Positions 17,170 to 25,237 of a DNA stretch of 64,000 nt are shown here, piece after piece. The notes below the pieces were generated by a model. It did no database searches, was not told where the DNA came from, and saw nothing but the letters and a program-made list of their open reading frames with translations. How positions within the stretch are numbered: position 1 is the first letter of the stretch; the number at the start of each line of letters is the position of its first letter. Made by a program: the position numbers and the translations under genes. This DNA comes from Pseudofulvibacter geojedonensis (GTDB lineage Bacteria > Bacteroidota > Bacteroidia > Flavobacteriales > Flavobacteriaceae): NCBI RefSeq assembly GCF_042675745.1, contig NZ_JBHTJM010000005.1:1-64000 (forward strand), given 5' to 3'.

Positions 17170-17242
17170 AAATGTAACCAAAATAAATAATGTAAGAAAT
17201 AACCCAAAATAGTTAATTTGAAAAATCACTGTTTTTAGTGAG
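17170..17242. repeat. 73-nt intergenic repeat, copy B (partner at 8421-8493)
   Basis: It aligns without gaps to 8421-8493 with about four-fifths identity by eye. It lies in the same relative place: between the start of a sporadic gene (AIPR, 17061) and the 3' end of a core metabolic gene (17265). The dyad TCACT...AGTGA is kept while the left palindrome of copy A is degraded. Confidence 0.65.
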
Positions 17243-17264
17243 GATGTAAATTAAAAAAGAATGC

Positions 17265-18500
17265 CTATTGAAACATTTTTGTAGGCACAGAAGTAGACTT
17301 ACCCAATAATAACTCAGAAACCAATTTACCGGTTGCTGGCGCCAAACTTAAGCCCATCATAGCATGACCTATTGCTATGGTTAGATTACTTAATTTTTGA
17401 GATTTTTTAATAATAGGCATACCAGAAGGTGTACAAGGTCTAAAACCAAACCAAGTTTCTTCTTTTTTAGGCATTGCAATCTGTAAATCTGGGTAAAAGT
17501 AGTTAATGGTATTTACAATACCTTTTACTCGATTGATATTAATACTCGTATCTTGGTTATGAGTAATTTCCATAGTCCCGCCAAAACGTATATCATTAGC
17601 CATTGGAGTTACCGCTACCTTGCCTTCACACAATATACTAGGAATATTAGGTTTTGCTTTTTTATTTTTAAGGGTAAAACTATAACCTTTACCCGGAAGC
17701 AATGAAATATTTTCTTGTAACTTCTTAGCAATTTCAGGACTCCAAGAGCCTGTTGCTAATACCACCTCATTTGTTACAAAAGAACCTTTATTGGTTTCAA
17801 CCGCTGTTACCAAACCGTTTTGTATGGTAAAACCTTTTACTTCGGTATTGCCGTAAATATTCACACCTAACTCAGCTAACTCTTGCTTTAAAAACTGCAT
17901 GAATTTTTGTGGATATAAATGTGCATCTGAAGTATAATGCACTCCACCTATTACATCGGTTGTAGTACCTGTTTCTAACTTCGTAACTTCTTCTTTAGAT
18001 AAATAACGTACTCCTAAACCTAAATCTTCTGCTAACTTTCCTTCGTGGTGCATTTCTGCCGCTACCTTATCGGTTTTAAACAGCATCAATAAGCCTTTCT
18101 CTTCGTAAAAAAAAGAGTTGTCTTGTCTAGCAAACTCTTGATAAAGTTCCTTACTTAACAAAGACAAATCTCGTAAAGCCGGCATTGCCTTTTCTACATG
18201 CTTTTGGTTGGCGTGTTTATAGAATTGCCATCCCCACTTTAATAAATCGGAACTCAACCTTGGTTTTACATAAAACGGACTTTGGCTGTTAAACATCCAC
18301 TTAATTCCTTGAGCAATCATTCCTGGTTGAGCCAATGGAATAACATGAGAAGGTACAATCATACCAGCATTACCATAAGAACAACCGTCGGTCATATCTG
18401 TTTTATCAAAAACAGTTACCTCCAATCCTTCTTTAGCTAAATAATATGCCGAACACAAGCCTATTATTCCGCCACCAATTATGCTAACTTTTTTACTCAT
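17265..18500 (-). CDS. FAD-dependent D-amino acid oxidoreductase, likely cis-4-hydroxy-D-proline oxidase
   Basis: The 411-residue DAO-family flavoprotein has the Rossmann FAD motif VSIIGGGIIGLCSAYYLA at residues 5-22. The substrate domain and a C-terminal FAD contact region (GHAMMGLSLAPATGKLV) follow. DadA-type enzymes oxidise D-amino acids to imino acids. With an epimerase, a DHDPS-like deaminase and a semialdehyde dehydrogenase nearby on the same strand, the likely substrate is cis-4-hydroxy-D-proline, giving pyrroline-4-hydroxy-2-carboxylate. It is the last gene of the cluster and is separated from the epimerase by a four-helix-bundle gene. General D-amino acid dehydrogenase activity is the alternative. 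Confidence 0.85.
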   Translation of the reverse strand: MSKKVSIIGGGIIGLCSAYYLAKEGLEVTVFDKTDMTDGCSYGNAGMIVPSHVIPLAQPGMIAQGIKWMFNSQSPFYVKPRLSSDLLKWGWQFYKHANQKHVEKAMPALRDLSLLSKELYQEFARQDNSFFYEEKGLLMLFKTDKVAAEMHHEGKLAEDLGLGVRYLSKEEVTKLETGTTTDVIGGVHYTSDAHLYPQKFMQFLKQELAELGVNIYGNTEVKGFTIQNGLVTAVETNKGSFVTNEVVLATGSWSPEIAKKLQENISLLPGKGYSFTLKNKKAKPNIPSILCEGKVAVTPMANDIRFGGTMEITHNQDTSININRVKGIVNTINYFYPDLQIAMPKKEETWFGFRPCTPSGMPIIKKSQKLSNLTIAIGHAMMGLSLAPATGKLVSELLLGKSTSVPTKMFQ

Positions 18501-18568
18501 GAAACTAATGAATTAATGTAATAATGGGTTAATTTGATAATGATTTAATGATATAATAAATGAATGAT
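18501..18568. repeat. Degenerate AT-rich iterated motif, left flank of the four-helix-bundle gene
   Basis: The plus strand is built of words such as AATGAATTAATG, TAATAATG and TTTAATGATATAATAAATG. The right flank (18932-19025) carries the same kind of words in reverse complement, so the two flanks could pair. Confidence 0.45.
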
Positions 18569-18931
18569 TTAATTGAATGTGGTGTTTTTTCTTGCCTTGG
18601 CTATTACTTTAGAAATTTCAATTGCTTCATCTAGTAAAGGCTAGATTGATTCTTCTTCAATTAGTTTACTATCTAATAATATTTCAAGCCAAAAAACGGT
18701 TTCATCTGCTTCTTCAGCAGTTATAGACATCTTAGCATAAAATTCTTTTTTAGATCTCGCTATACATGAAGCTCTATAATTCGCAGCGGTAGAAGTAGCA
18801 CTTTTAATAAGTTGATATGTTATCACATTAATGGCAGGAGATTTTTTCTGAGTATTCAGTAATAGAATAATATCAATCGATAATTTTTTTGTTCTCTTTT
18901 TAAATACTTCTATAAATTCTAACTTACTCAT
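18569..18931 (-). pseudogene. Four-helix bundle protein (S23/IVS family) truncated by an in-frame TAG
   Basis: The open part (18641-18931) encodes 96 residues: MSKLEFIEVFKKRTKKLSID at the start, then SATSTAANYRASCIARSKKEF and EEADETVFWLEILLDS, clear signatures of the four-helix bundle family related to proteins from 23S rRNA intervening sequences. The family is usually about 120 long. After a TAG at 18643-18641 the same frame continues for 23 codons (PLLDEAIEISKVIAKARKN and four more) to a TAA at 18571-18569, and that text matches the expected family C-terminus. The gene is therefore cut by one nonsense codon. It may still yield a shortened product. It interrupts the hydroxyproline operon. 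Confidence 0.8.
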
Positions 18932-19025
18932 ACCTATATTAATTCATTATTCCATTATTCAACTAATTCACTGTCTCATTATATCATTATCCAAACATCT
19001 CATTATTCCTTTAACTCATTTCTAC
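18932..19025. repeat. Degenerate AT-rich iterated motif, right flank of the four-helix-bundle gene
   Basis: Words such as TTAATTCATTATTCCATTATTC, broken up by TCATTAT repeats, run to the 3' end of the epimerase gene. They are the inverted counterpart of the left flank at 18501-18568. Confidence 0.4.
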
Positions 19026-19037
19026 ATTAACTAATTA

Positions 19038-20051
19038 TTAGATAACCTGAAAACCAAATGCGTAGGGATCATCTTCTTCGTCTATTTTAATAGTATTATA
19101 GCCATACACTTTTGCCCAACCTTGAATACTAGGTACAATAGCTGTTTTACCATCAAGTATAGTTTCTTCTTCTATTCTACCAATAAACTTGCTACCAATA
19201 AAACTCTCGTGTATAAACTCCTCTCCTTTTTTTAACTTTCCCTTGGCATGTAATTGAGCCATACGTGCTGAGGTTCCTGTACCACAAGGGCTTCTGTCTA
19301 TAGCTTTGTCTCCATAAAAAACAGCATTCCTTCCAGAAGAGCTAGCATCTAACGGAGTGCCCGTCCATAACATATGACTTACATCTCTAATGGTATCGTT
19401 TTCTGAATGAATAAACATATCTGGATACTTCTCGTTAATACGCTTACGTACCTCTTGGCTGTATTGAATAATCTTACTAGCCGTAAAATCTTGAATACCC
19501 GAAAAGTTTTGTTGCGGATCTACAATAGCATAGTAATTACCGCCATAAGAAACATCAAAAGTAAGTTCTCCTAATTCTGGGCAATCTATAGTTAAACCTT
19601 CTGCCGCTAAGTAACTTTTTACATTGGTAAGCTTAACCCAGTCTACCTTTTTACCCGTTTGCTGGTATTCTATATTTACCAAACCCGCTGGAGATTCCAT
19701 TTTAATTTTTCCAGGAGTTTTTGGTGTTACCAAACCTTCTTCTATAGCAATAGTAATAGTACCTATGGTTCCGTGACCACACATAGGTAAACAACCGGAT
19801 GTTTCTATAAAGAGTATCCCAAAATCATTTTCCGGATTGCTAGGCGGATATAATATACTACCAGACATCATATCGTGACCTCTTGGTTCAAACATTAAGC
19901 CTTTTCTAATCCAGTCGTACTCTTTTAAAAAGTGTTGGCGTTTTTCAGACATATTAGCTCCCACCAAATTGGGTCCGCCACCAGCAACTACTCTTACCGG
20001 ATTACCACATGTATGAGCATCTACACAAAAAAAAGTCTTGTTTACAGCCAT
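19038..20051 (-). CDS. 4-hydroxyproline 2-epimerase (proline racemase family)
   Basis: The 337-residue protein belongs to the proline racemase fold. The two catalytic cysteines are present: Cys91 in LPMCGHGT and Cys256 in RSPCGTGTSAR. A Cys/Cys pair indicates a racemase or epimerase; the dehydratases of this family replace the second Cys by Thr. FCVDAHTCGNPVRVV at the start and the GRNAVFYGDKAIDRSPCG block are typical of hydroxyproline epimerases. It would convert trans-4-hydroxy-L-proline to cis-4-hydroxy-D-proline, the first step of the pathway encoded here. The start lies 1 nt after the stop of the upstream dehydrogenase gene, so the two are co-transcribed. Confidence 0.9.
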   Translation of the reverse strand: MAVNKTFFCVDAHTCGNPVRVVAGGGPNLVGANMSEKRQHFLKEYDWIRKGLMFEPRGHDMMSGSILYPPSNPENDFGILFIETSGCLPMCGHGTIGTITIAIEEGLVTPKTPGKIKMESPAGLVNIEYQQTGKKVDWVKLTNVKSYLAAEGLTIDCPELGELTFDVSYGGNYYAIVDPQQNFSGIQDFTASKIIQYSQEVRKRINEKYPDMFIHSENDTIRDVSHMLWTGTPLDASSSGRNAVFYGDKAIDRSPCGTGTSARMAQLHAKGKLKKGEEFIHESFIGSKFIGRIEEETILDGKTAIVPSIQGWAKVYGYNTIKIDEEDDPYAFGFQVI

Positions 20052-20052
20052 A

Positions 20053-21576
20053 CTATTGCAATGATTGAGGTAATAATTCTTTTGGAAAATCTTGGTATGA
20101 AAATGGTCTTACCCAACGTCTGATAGATCCTATTCCTACTGCAGTAAATCTAGAATCTGAAGAAGCTGGATATGGTCCTCCATGAGTCATAGATTCGCAA
20201 ACCTCAACACCTGTTGGTACTCCATTAAAAATAATTCTACCTACTCTGTTTTGTAGTGAATCTATAATATTGCTAAGATTGTTATAATCTTCTTTCTCAG
20301 CTAAAATCGTTCCGGTTAATTGCCCTTCTAATCCGTCGATAATTTCAATCAATTCAGCCTCATCTTTACATCTAACTACTACCGAAAACGGACCAAAAAC
20401 TTCTTGGTGCATTTTAGGATTGCTTAAAAAGTCTTTCCCCGAAACAGTTGATACTTGTGAAGGAGCAAAGTTTTCTTCTACAGCTGCTTCATATTTACTT
20501 ATCACTTCTAATCCGTTTTGAGAGCTTACCTCACTACCTAAACGAGTATAGTTACTCTTAATATTTGGATGCAACATGCATTGCGGATCAATGGCCGTAG
20601 TTTTTTGAGCTAAGTCTTGTATAAAAGTATTTGTTTCTGCTCCATCAATAGTTAATAATAAACCAGGATTGGTACAAAACTGACCTGTGCCTAAATTGAT
20701 AGATTTTGCATAAGTATCTGCAATAGATTCTCCTCTATTTGCAATAGCATTCGATGTAATTATTACTGGATTAATACTTCCCATTTCAGCAAAAACTGGT
20801 ATAGGTTCTGATCGCTTAGCCGCTAAATCCATTAAAGCTCTACCACCTCTTATACTACCTGTAAAACCTACTGCTTTTACTTGAGGATGCTTTACCAATT
20901 GTTCTCCTACTTCAATACCACTACTATTTAAGTTAGAAAACACACCATTAGGCATTCCTGTTTTTTCAGCAGCTTTTACAATAGCTGAAGCTATTAATTC
21001 TCCTGTACCTGCATGCATTGGATGTGATTTAACAATAACCGGACAACCTGCTGCTAGAGCACTTGCTGTATCTCCTCCAGCAGTAGAATATGCCAATGGA
21101 AAATTACTTGCTCCAAAAACTACAGTTGACCCTAACGGGATTAAAGTTTTTCTTAAATCTGGTTTAGGTATAGGTGCTCTTTCATAATTTGGTAAATCAA
21201 TCGTATTTTCTCTCCAGTTTTCATCTTTTACCAAAGCTGCAAAAGATTGCAATTGGAATACGGTTCTACCTCTTTCTCCTTTTGCTCTTCCTTCTGGTAA
21301 ACCACTTTCAGACATATAAACTTCTATCAATTCATTGTCTAAAGCCATAATCTCATCTGCAATGGCATTTAAAAACTCAGCTCTTTTTTCTCCTGGAACA
21401 TTTCTAAACTCCTTGAATGCTTGATGAGCTAATTGCACTGCCTCATCTATCTCTTCTGAAGTTGCCTCTGTAAAAACATACTGATTGTTGATGTTTAGCT
21501 TCGGATTAAACGTTTGATACGTTGTTGTTCCTTTTGCTGAAAGTTGATTTCCTATATAATTTTTTCCTGATACCAT
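20053..21576 (-). CDS. Aldehyde dehydrogenase, likely 2,5-dioxopentanoate (alpha-ketoglutaric semialdehyde) dehydrogenase
   Basis: The 507-residue ALDH has the general base Glu264 (VFAEMGSINP) and nucleophile Cys301 (TGQFCTNPG). VGFTGSIRGGRAL is the cofactor-binding turn. The sequence is of the NADP-type class that oxidises alpha-ketoglutaric semialdehyde to alpha-ketoglutarate, the final step of hydroxyproline degradation. It is adjacent to the epimerase (1-nt gap) and near the deaminase gene that makes its substrate. Function is assigned from family plus context. Confidence 0.88.
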   Translation of the reverse strand: MVSGKNYIGNQLSAKGTTTYQTFNPKLNINNQYVFTEATSEEIDEAVQLAHQAFKEFRNVPGEKRAEFLNAIADEIMALDNELIEVYMSESGLPEGRAKGERGRTVFQLQSFAALVKDENWRENTIDLPNYERAPIPKPDLRKTLIPLGSTVVFGASNFPLAYSTAGGDTASALAAGCPVIVKSHPMHAGTGELIASAIVKAAEKTGMPNGVFSNLNSSGIEVGEQLVKHPQVKAVGFTGSIRGGRALMDLAAKRSEPIPVFAEMGSINPVIITSNAIANRGESIADTYAKSINLGTGQFCTNPGLLLTIDGAETNTFIQDLAQKTTAIDPQCMLHPNIKSNYTRLGSEVSSQNGLEVISKYEAAVEENFAPSQVSTVSGKDFLSNPKMHQEVFGPFSVVVRCKDEAELIEIIDGLEGQLTGTILAEKEDYNNLSNIIDSLQNRVGRIIFNGVPTGVEVCESMTHGGPYPASSDSRFTAVGIGSIRRWVRPFSYQDFPKELLPQSLQ

Positions 21577-21636
21577 AGTTTTTCTAAAAATGAAAAACCT
21601 AGAGGCAACTAGTACCTCTAAGCTTTTAATTGTGGA

Positions 21637-21906
21637 TTAAGGGATGTTCTTTATTCTCTCTTTATGCGCTTCTACATCAACAGGCTTATACACTCGTTTT
21701 GTAGAAACTGGATATTTCTCTAATAAATTTGCTGGCCTAATGGGTCTTTTAGTAAAGTCTCCACCGCAATTAGGACACACATGTTCTAATACATTAGTTA
21801 CACAATCTTCACAAAAAGTACATTCAAAAGTACAGATCAACGCATCTGAAGCATCAAATGGCAAATCTTTATTACAATGTTCGCAATTAGGTCTTATTTC
21901 CAGCAT
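21637..21906 (-). CDS. DUF1272 domain-containing zinc-ribbon-like protein
   Basis: The 89-residue protein starts MLEIRPNCEHCNKDLP and carries three cysteine pairs (CEHC, CTFECTFCEDC, CPNC) that could bind one or two zinc ions. This is the DUF1272 pattern. It lies between the dehydrogenase and the deaminase genes, 19 nt after the latter's frame ends, so it is part of the hydroxyproline transcription unit. Its role there is unknown; small treble-clef proteins of this type have no established activity. Confidence 0.85.
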   Translation of the reverse strand: MLEIRPNCEHCNKDLPFDASDALICTFECTFCEDCVTNVLEHVCPNCGGDFTKRPIRPANLLEKYPVSTKRVYKPVDVEAHKERIKNIP

Positions 21907-21925
21907 ATCTCAAAGATAACTAATA

Positions 21926-22855
21926 TTATACTACACTTAATTCCTTATACTCAGGAAGTGTAGGCCTTGTTTCTAAAGCTCTATTGATAATCGCTAATAC
22001 TTGCTGGCGTTCTTCACCAATTAACGGCAAACGAGGAGCTCTAACATTTTCGGTTCCTATTCCAGTAGCTACCTCAGCTAACTTAATATTTTGCACCAAC
22101 TTTGCATTAATATCTAACTCTAATACTGGTAAAAACCACCTATAGATTTCTAAAGCTTCTTCTATTCTTCCTGCTTTAGCCAAGGTATATATAGCTACTG
22201 TTTCTGCTGGAAAAGCATCTACTAAACCAGCTACCCAACCATCTGCTCCTAATAATAGGCTCTCTAATGCCAAGGTATCTACACCACTTAAGATTGCTAA
22301 ACGATCTCCAAAACGATTCTTAATACGAGTCACATTAGAAATGTCTCTGGTAGATTCTTTTACCGCTTGAATGTTTGGACATTCGTTCAATAATTCTTCA
22401 AACATATCTAAGCTAACTTCTATTCCATAATCTACCGGATTGTTATATACAATTATTGGTAAATCGGTGCTATTAGCTACTGCTTTAAAATAAACCACCG
22501 TTTCTCTATCGTCTGCTTTATAACGCATAGGAGGTAGCATCATTAAACCACTAGCTCCATCTTTTTTTGCTTTTTGAGCAGCTTCTACTGCAGCCTTAGT
22601 AGTCTGTTCTGCTATATTAATTATTACAGGTATTTTTCCTTCTACTATTCTTACGGTTTCTCTAACTAGAACTCTTTTTTCATCATCTGTTAAAGTACTC
22701 GCTTCTCCTAAGGTTCCTCCTAAAATAATACCGTGAACGCCCGCTTCTAATTGAGCTTTAATGTTAACTTCAAACATTGCTAAGTCTAAAGTATCTTGAT
22801 CTGTAAACTTAGTTGTTACTGCAGGCATTACCCCTTTCCAATTAATTGTTGCCAT
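21926..22855 (-). CDS. DHDPS/NAL family protein, likely pyrroline-4-hydroxy-2-carboxylate deaminase
   Basis: The 309-residue TIM-barrel protein has GGTLGEASTLTDDE as substrate-binding loop, VYNNPVDYG with the active Tyr, and Schiff-base Lys166 in QAVKESTRD. In hydroxyproline clusters this family member (LhpC type) deaminates pyrroline-4-hydroxy-2-carboxylate to alpha-ketoglutaric semialdehyde. I chose the ATG at 22855 (MATINWKGVMPAVTTKF), the usual family start. The frame is open to an ATG at 22912, but a perfect -7 promoter element lies at 22882-22875 between the two, so the longer version would start upstream of the transcript. It is the first gene of the operon. Confidence 0.87.
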   Translation of the reverse strand: MATINWKGVMPAVTTKFTDQDTLDLAMFEVNIKAQLEAGVHGIILGGTLGEASTLTDDEKRVLVRETVRIVEGKIPVIINIAEQTTKAAVEAAQKAKKDGASGLMMLPPMRYKADDRETVVYFKAVANSTDLPIIVYNNPVDYGIEVSLDMFEELLNECPNIQAVKESTRDISNVTRIKNRFGDRLAILSGVDTLALESLLLGADGWVAGLVDAFPAETVAIYTLAKAGRIEEALEIYRWFLPVLELDINAKLVQNIKLAEVATGIGTENVRAPRLPLIGEERQQVLAIINRALETRPTLPEYKELSVV

Positions 22856-22874
22856 ATCGTTTGTTTTAATAGTA

Positions 22875-22882
22875 CAAAGATA
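22875..22882 (-). promoter_or_regulatory. -7 promoter element (TATCTTTG) of the hydroxyproline operon
   Basis: The minus-strand TATCTTTG matches TAnnTTTG and lies 20 nt before the ATG at 22855. The AraC-type regulator is transcribed divergently from the same intergenic region, where its binding site should lie. Confidence 0.6.
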
Positions 22883-22970
22883 GAAGCACAATGAGTCTTT
22901 ATTATTCATCAAGAATACCCAATAATGATACTATATTACCTTAAATTATAATTTAAGTGTAATTTTTAAT

Positions 22971-22978
22971 TAATTTTG
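22971..22978 (+). promoter_or_regulatory. -7 promoter element (TAATTTTG) of the AraC regulator gene
   Basis: TAATTTTG matches TAnnTTTG. It includes the TTG at 22976 that would otherwise be read as the start codon of the regulator, and lies 21 nt before the GTG at 23000. No clear -33 element is seen. Confidence 0.45.
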
Positions 22979-22999
22979 AATCAATATTATATTGATAAC

Positions 23000-23860
23000 G
23001 TGAAAGTTCTACCCTTTAAAATACCAAAATCTTCTACCGACACCTTAATTATTGAACAAGATTATGGTGAGGTTTTTTATGACAAGTTACACCAACATGA
23101 AGAGGTACAGTTATCTTATATTTTAGATGGAAAAGGAACTTTTATTGTTGGAGATACCATTAAAGAATATAAGCCTAATGATGTTTTAGTATTTGGAAGT
23201 CACGTACCTCACGTATTAAAAAGTGATATTGATGCTTGTGATTCGTCTTCTATGATTTCTATTTTCTTTACTTTAGATAGTTTTGGTCAAGATTTTTTCG
23301 AATTACAAGAGTTAAAAAAAACAAAACAGTTTATTGAGAAAGCCTCATTAGGTATTAAGTTAAAAAACAATCAAGAATTACTAAAAGATAAATTTATTAC
23401 TCTAGCAAAAGAAAGTAACTTAAAACGCTTCATTAGCTTTTTAGAAATTATTGAAACCCTTATTGTATCTGAATACGAAACGGTTTCCTCTTTCTCGAAG
23501 AAAAAATTATATACAGATAACGAAGGAAGAAGAATGAGTGCTGTTTTTGAACTAGCCTTGAACCAATTTCAAAGAGACATTTCTTTAGATGAGGTGGCCA
23601 AAGTAGCAGCCATGTCTCCGAATGCCTTTTGCAGGTATTTTAAGCAACGAACTAATAAAACCTTTGTTCAGTTTTTAAACGAAATACGTATAGAAAATTC
23701 TTGTACGCTATTAGCTAGAAACAACGAATTATCTATAGCTGAAATTGCTTACCAATGCGGATTTAATAATATTTCTAATTACAACCGAAAGTTTAAACTC
23801 ATAAAAAAAGTGACACCTAATGAGTTTAGGAAAAAGATGGTAACTGGGTCTACATACTAA
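23000..23860 (+). CDS. AraC family transcriptional regulator of the hydroxyproline operon
   Basis: The protein of about 286 residues has an N-terminal cupin sensor (DYGEVFYDKLHQHEEVQLSY, then GKGTFIVGD and VLVFGSHVPHVLKSD) and a C-terminal double HTH (DEVAKVAAMSPNAFCRYFKQ and IAEIAYQCGFNNISNYNRKF). It is divergent from the catabolic operon, the usual place for its own activator. The start is uncertain: TTG at 22976 extends the frame by eight residues but lies inside a -7 element, so I prefer GTG at 23000 (KVLPFKIPKS). Confidence 0.88.
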   Translation: MKVLPFKIPKSSTDTLIIEQDYGEVFYDKLHQHEEVQLSYILDGKGTFIVGDTIKEYKPNDVLVFGSHVPHVLKSDIDACDSSSMISIFFTLDSFGQDFFELQELKKTKQFIEKASLGIKLKNNQELLKDKFITLAKESNLKRFISFLEIIETLIVSEYETVSSFSKKKLYTDNEGRRMSAVFELALNQFQRDISLDEVAKVAAMSPNAFCRYFKQRTNKTFVQFLNEIRIENSCTLLARNNELSIAEIAYQCGFNNISNYNRKFKLIKKVTPNEFRKKMVTGSTY

Positions 23861-23876
23861 TTTAACAGTATAGCTT

Positions 23877-24251
23877 TTAAATTTCCGAATCAAACATTTT
23901 ATTCACTCGCCATTCAGCCACTTTCTGAATCCTTAAAATTCTATTTGCCAAATCAGGGTTATAAGAACATCTACTCTCAGTAAAGCCAATCCAATCAGGA
24001 AAATAAAACTTCGCAAGTTTGTATAAAAATTTATTAAAATATTTTGGACCATAATCAGATATCTTACTTAAGTCACCAACTATTATACAAGTCCTATAAT
24101 GAGTTACATATATAAAAGCACGAGTCAAATTATATGATGGGTTTGGCAAACCTTCATCCTCCCAGAAAATTGCCCAAGACATGCCCTCGATCTCCATTTT
24201 TGGATTTAAAATCTTAGATTCTTTTGGTAATGAATTTTTATTATAAATCAT
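23877..24251 (-). CDS. Hypothetical protein
   Basis: The 124-residue protein has no signal peptide and no membrane helix. It is aromatic-rich in the middle (WAIFWEDEGLPNPSYN, TRAFIYVTHYRTCIIVGDL, YFPDWIGFTESRCSYNPDL), with a basic helical end. I do not recognise the family. The frame is intact and the amino-acid composition is normal for a folded cytoplasmic protein. It converges with the AraC gene. Confidence 0.6.
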   Translation of the reverse strand: MIYNKNSLPKESKILNPKMEIEGMSWAIFWEDEGLPNPSYNLTRAFIYVTHYRTCIIVGDLSKISDYGPKYFNKFLYKLAKFYFPDWIGFTESRCSYNPDLANRILRIQKVAEWRVNKMFDSEI

Positions 24252-24317
24252 AGTTATCCAAAATCGAAAGAAAAGGTATATGTGAATTAAATATTCGATA
24301 AGCTTTACTATTTATCA

Positions 24318-24692
24318 CTATTCAATAAACCCCAACTCTCGTTGCAGTTTTTTGGTCAAGCTTTTTACTACTAAATGGTAGGAGTGATCTATAAGTTCTT
24401 TTATAAAGTCTTCAGATAGTTCGCCATTGGTAATGTTTACCGTATTCCAGTGTACTTTACTCATATGATATCCTGGGATAATACTTTGCTCGTATTGCCC
24501 TCTTAATTCTAAAGCCCAATCAGGATCACATTTTAAATTGACAGAAGTATCTCCTTCTTCCCATTTTTTAAGAGATGTAAGGGCAAACATTTTATTCGCT
24601 ACTTTAAACACCAGTACATCTTCATCGAACGGAAAAGATTCGGTAGTATGTGCTTTAGACAAACAATATTCTCTGTAGCTTTCTATGTTCAT
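24318..24692 (-). CDS. MmcQ/YjbR family protein
   Basis: The 124-residue protein matches the MmcQ/YjbR domain along its length: CLSKAHTTESFPFDEDVLVFKVANKMFAL read in pieces, VNLKCDPDWALELR, and the PGYHMSKVHWNTV motif. The family has a CyaY-like fold and has been called a DNA-binding protein, but its biological role is unclear. It lies 5 nt from the next gene of the unit. Confidence 0.88.
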   Translation of the reverse strand: MNIESYREYCLSKAHTTESFPFDEDVLVFKVANKMFALTSLKKWEEGDTSVNLKCDPDWALELRGQYEQSIIPGYHMSKVHWNTVNITNGELSEDFIKELIDHSYHLVVKSLTKKLQRELGFIE

Positions 24693-24697
24693 TTTAT

Positions 24698-25225
24698 TTA
24701 TTTAGAAAATTCGTAATTACAAGAACCTATACCATTTGTTATTGTTAATTCAAACTTCCCATATTCTGAATCAAAATATGGATAAGAATAACCCCAAACT
24801 TTTATTTGTTCATTATGTTTGTCATCTTCAAGACCATACAGGTTTACTTGTATTTCTCCCATTAAATCTGAAAATATCTTCGTGTACCATTGATCTTTAT
24901 TTCTATATATAGTTAATATAAAAAATGACTCTGAATCATTTTCTAGTTTACTTCCTTTAAATGAATATCCAACTAAATCCATAGTCCACTCATCATTATA
25001 TTTATATGATTTGTATTGCCCTCTTACAATTTGTCCACAAAACAAACTATCTAACAAACATTCTTTTTCTATAAACTCTTTTGCTTTTTTATCTTGAATT
25101 GACTTATGAACTAAAACACTATCTAACTTCAAAAGGTTTTTCTTTATTTTTATTGAATCAGCAGCTGTCTCAGATTTCCCTATCAAAACAAAAAACATTA
25201 AAAATAAAGTTATAACTCTCTTCAT
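24698..25225 (-). CDS. Secreted hypothetical protein
   Basis: The 175-residue protein has a signal peptide (VITLFLMFFVLIGKSETA). The mature part has a charged helix (residues about 24-60) and then alternating strands with many Tyr and Trp residues, ending in GIGSCNYEFSK. A Cys pair (CLLDSLFC) may form a disulphide. I do not recognise the family. It is probably periplasmic. Confidence 0.6.
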   Translation of the reverse strand: MKRVITLFLMFFVLIGKSETAADSIKIKKNLLKLDSVLVHKSIQDKKAKEFIEKECLLDSLFCGQIVRGQYKSYKYNDEWTMDLVGYSFKGSKLENDSESFFILTIYRNKDQWYTKIFSDLMGEIQVNLYGLEDDKHNEQIKVWGYSYPYFDSEYGKFELTITNGIGSCNYEFSK

Positions 25226-25237
25226 ATTTTTTTTAAT

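Noticed and set aside
19038..20051. trans-3-hydroxy-L-proline dehydratase
   Set aside because: Both catalytic positions are Cys (91 and 256); the dehydratases have Thr at the second position.
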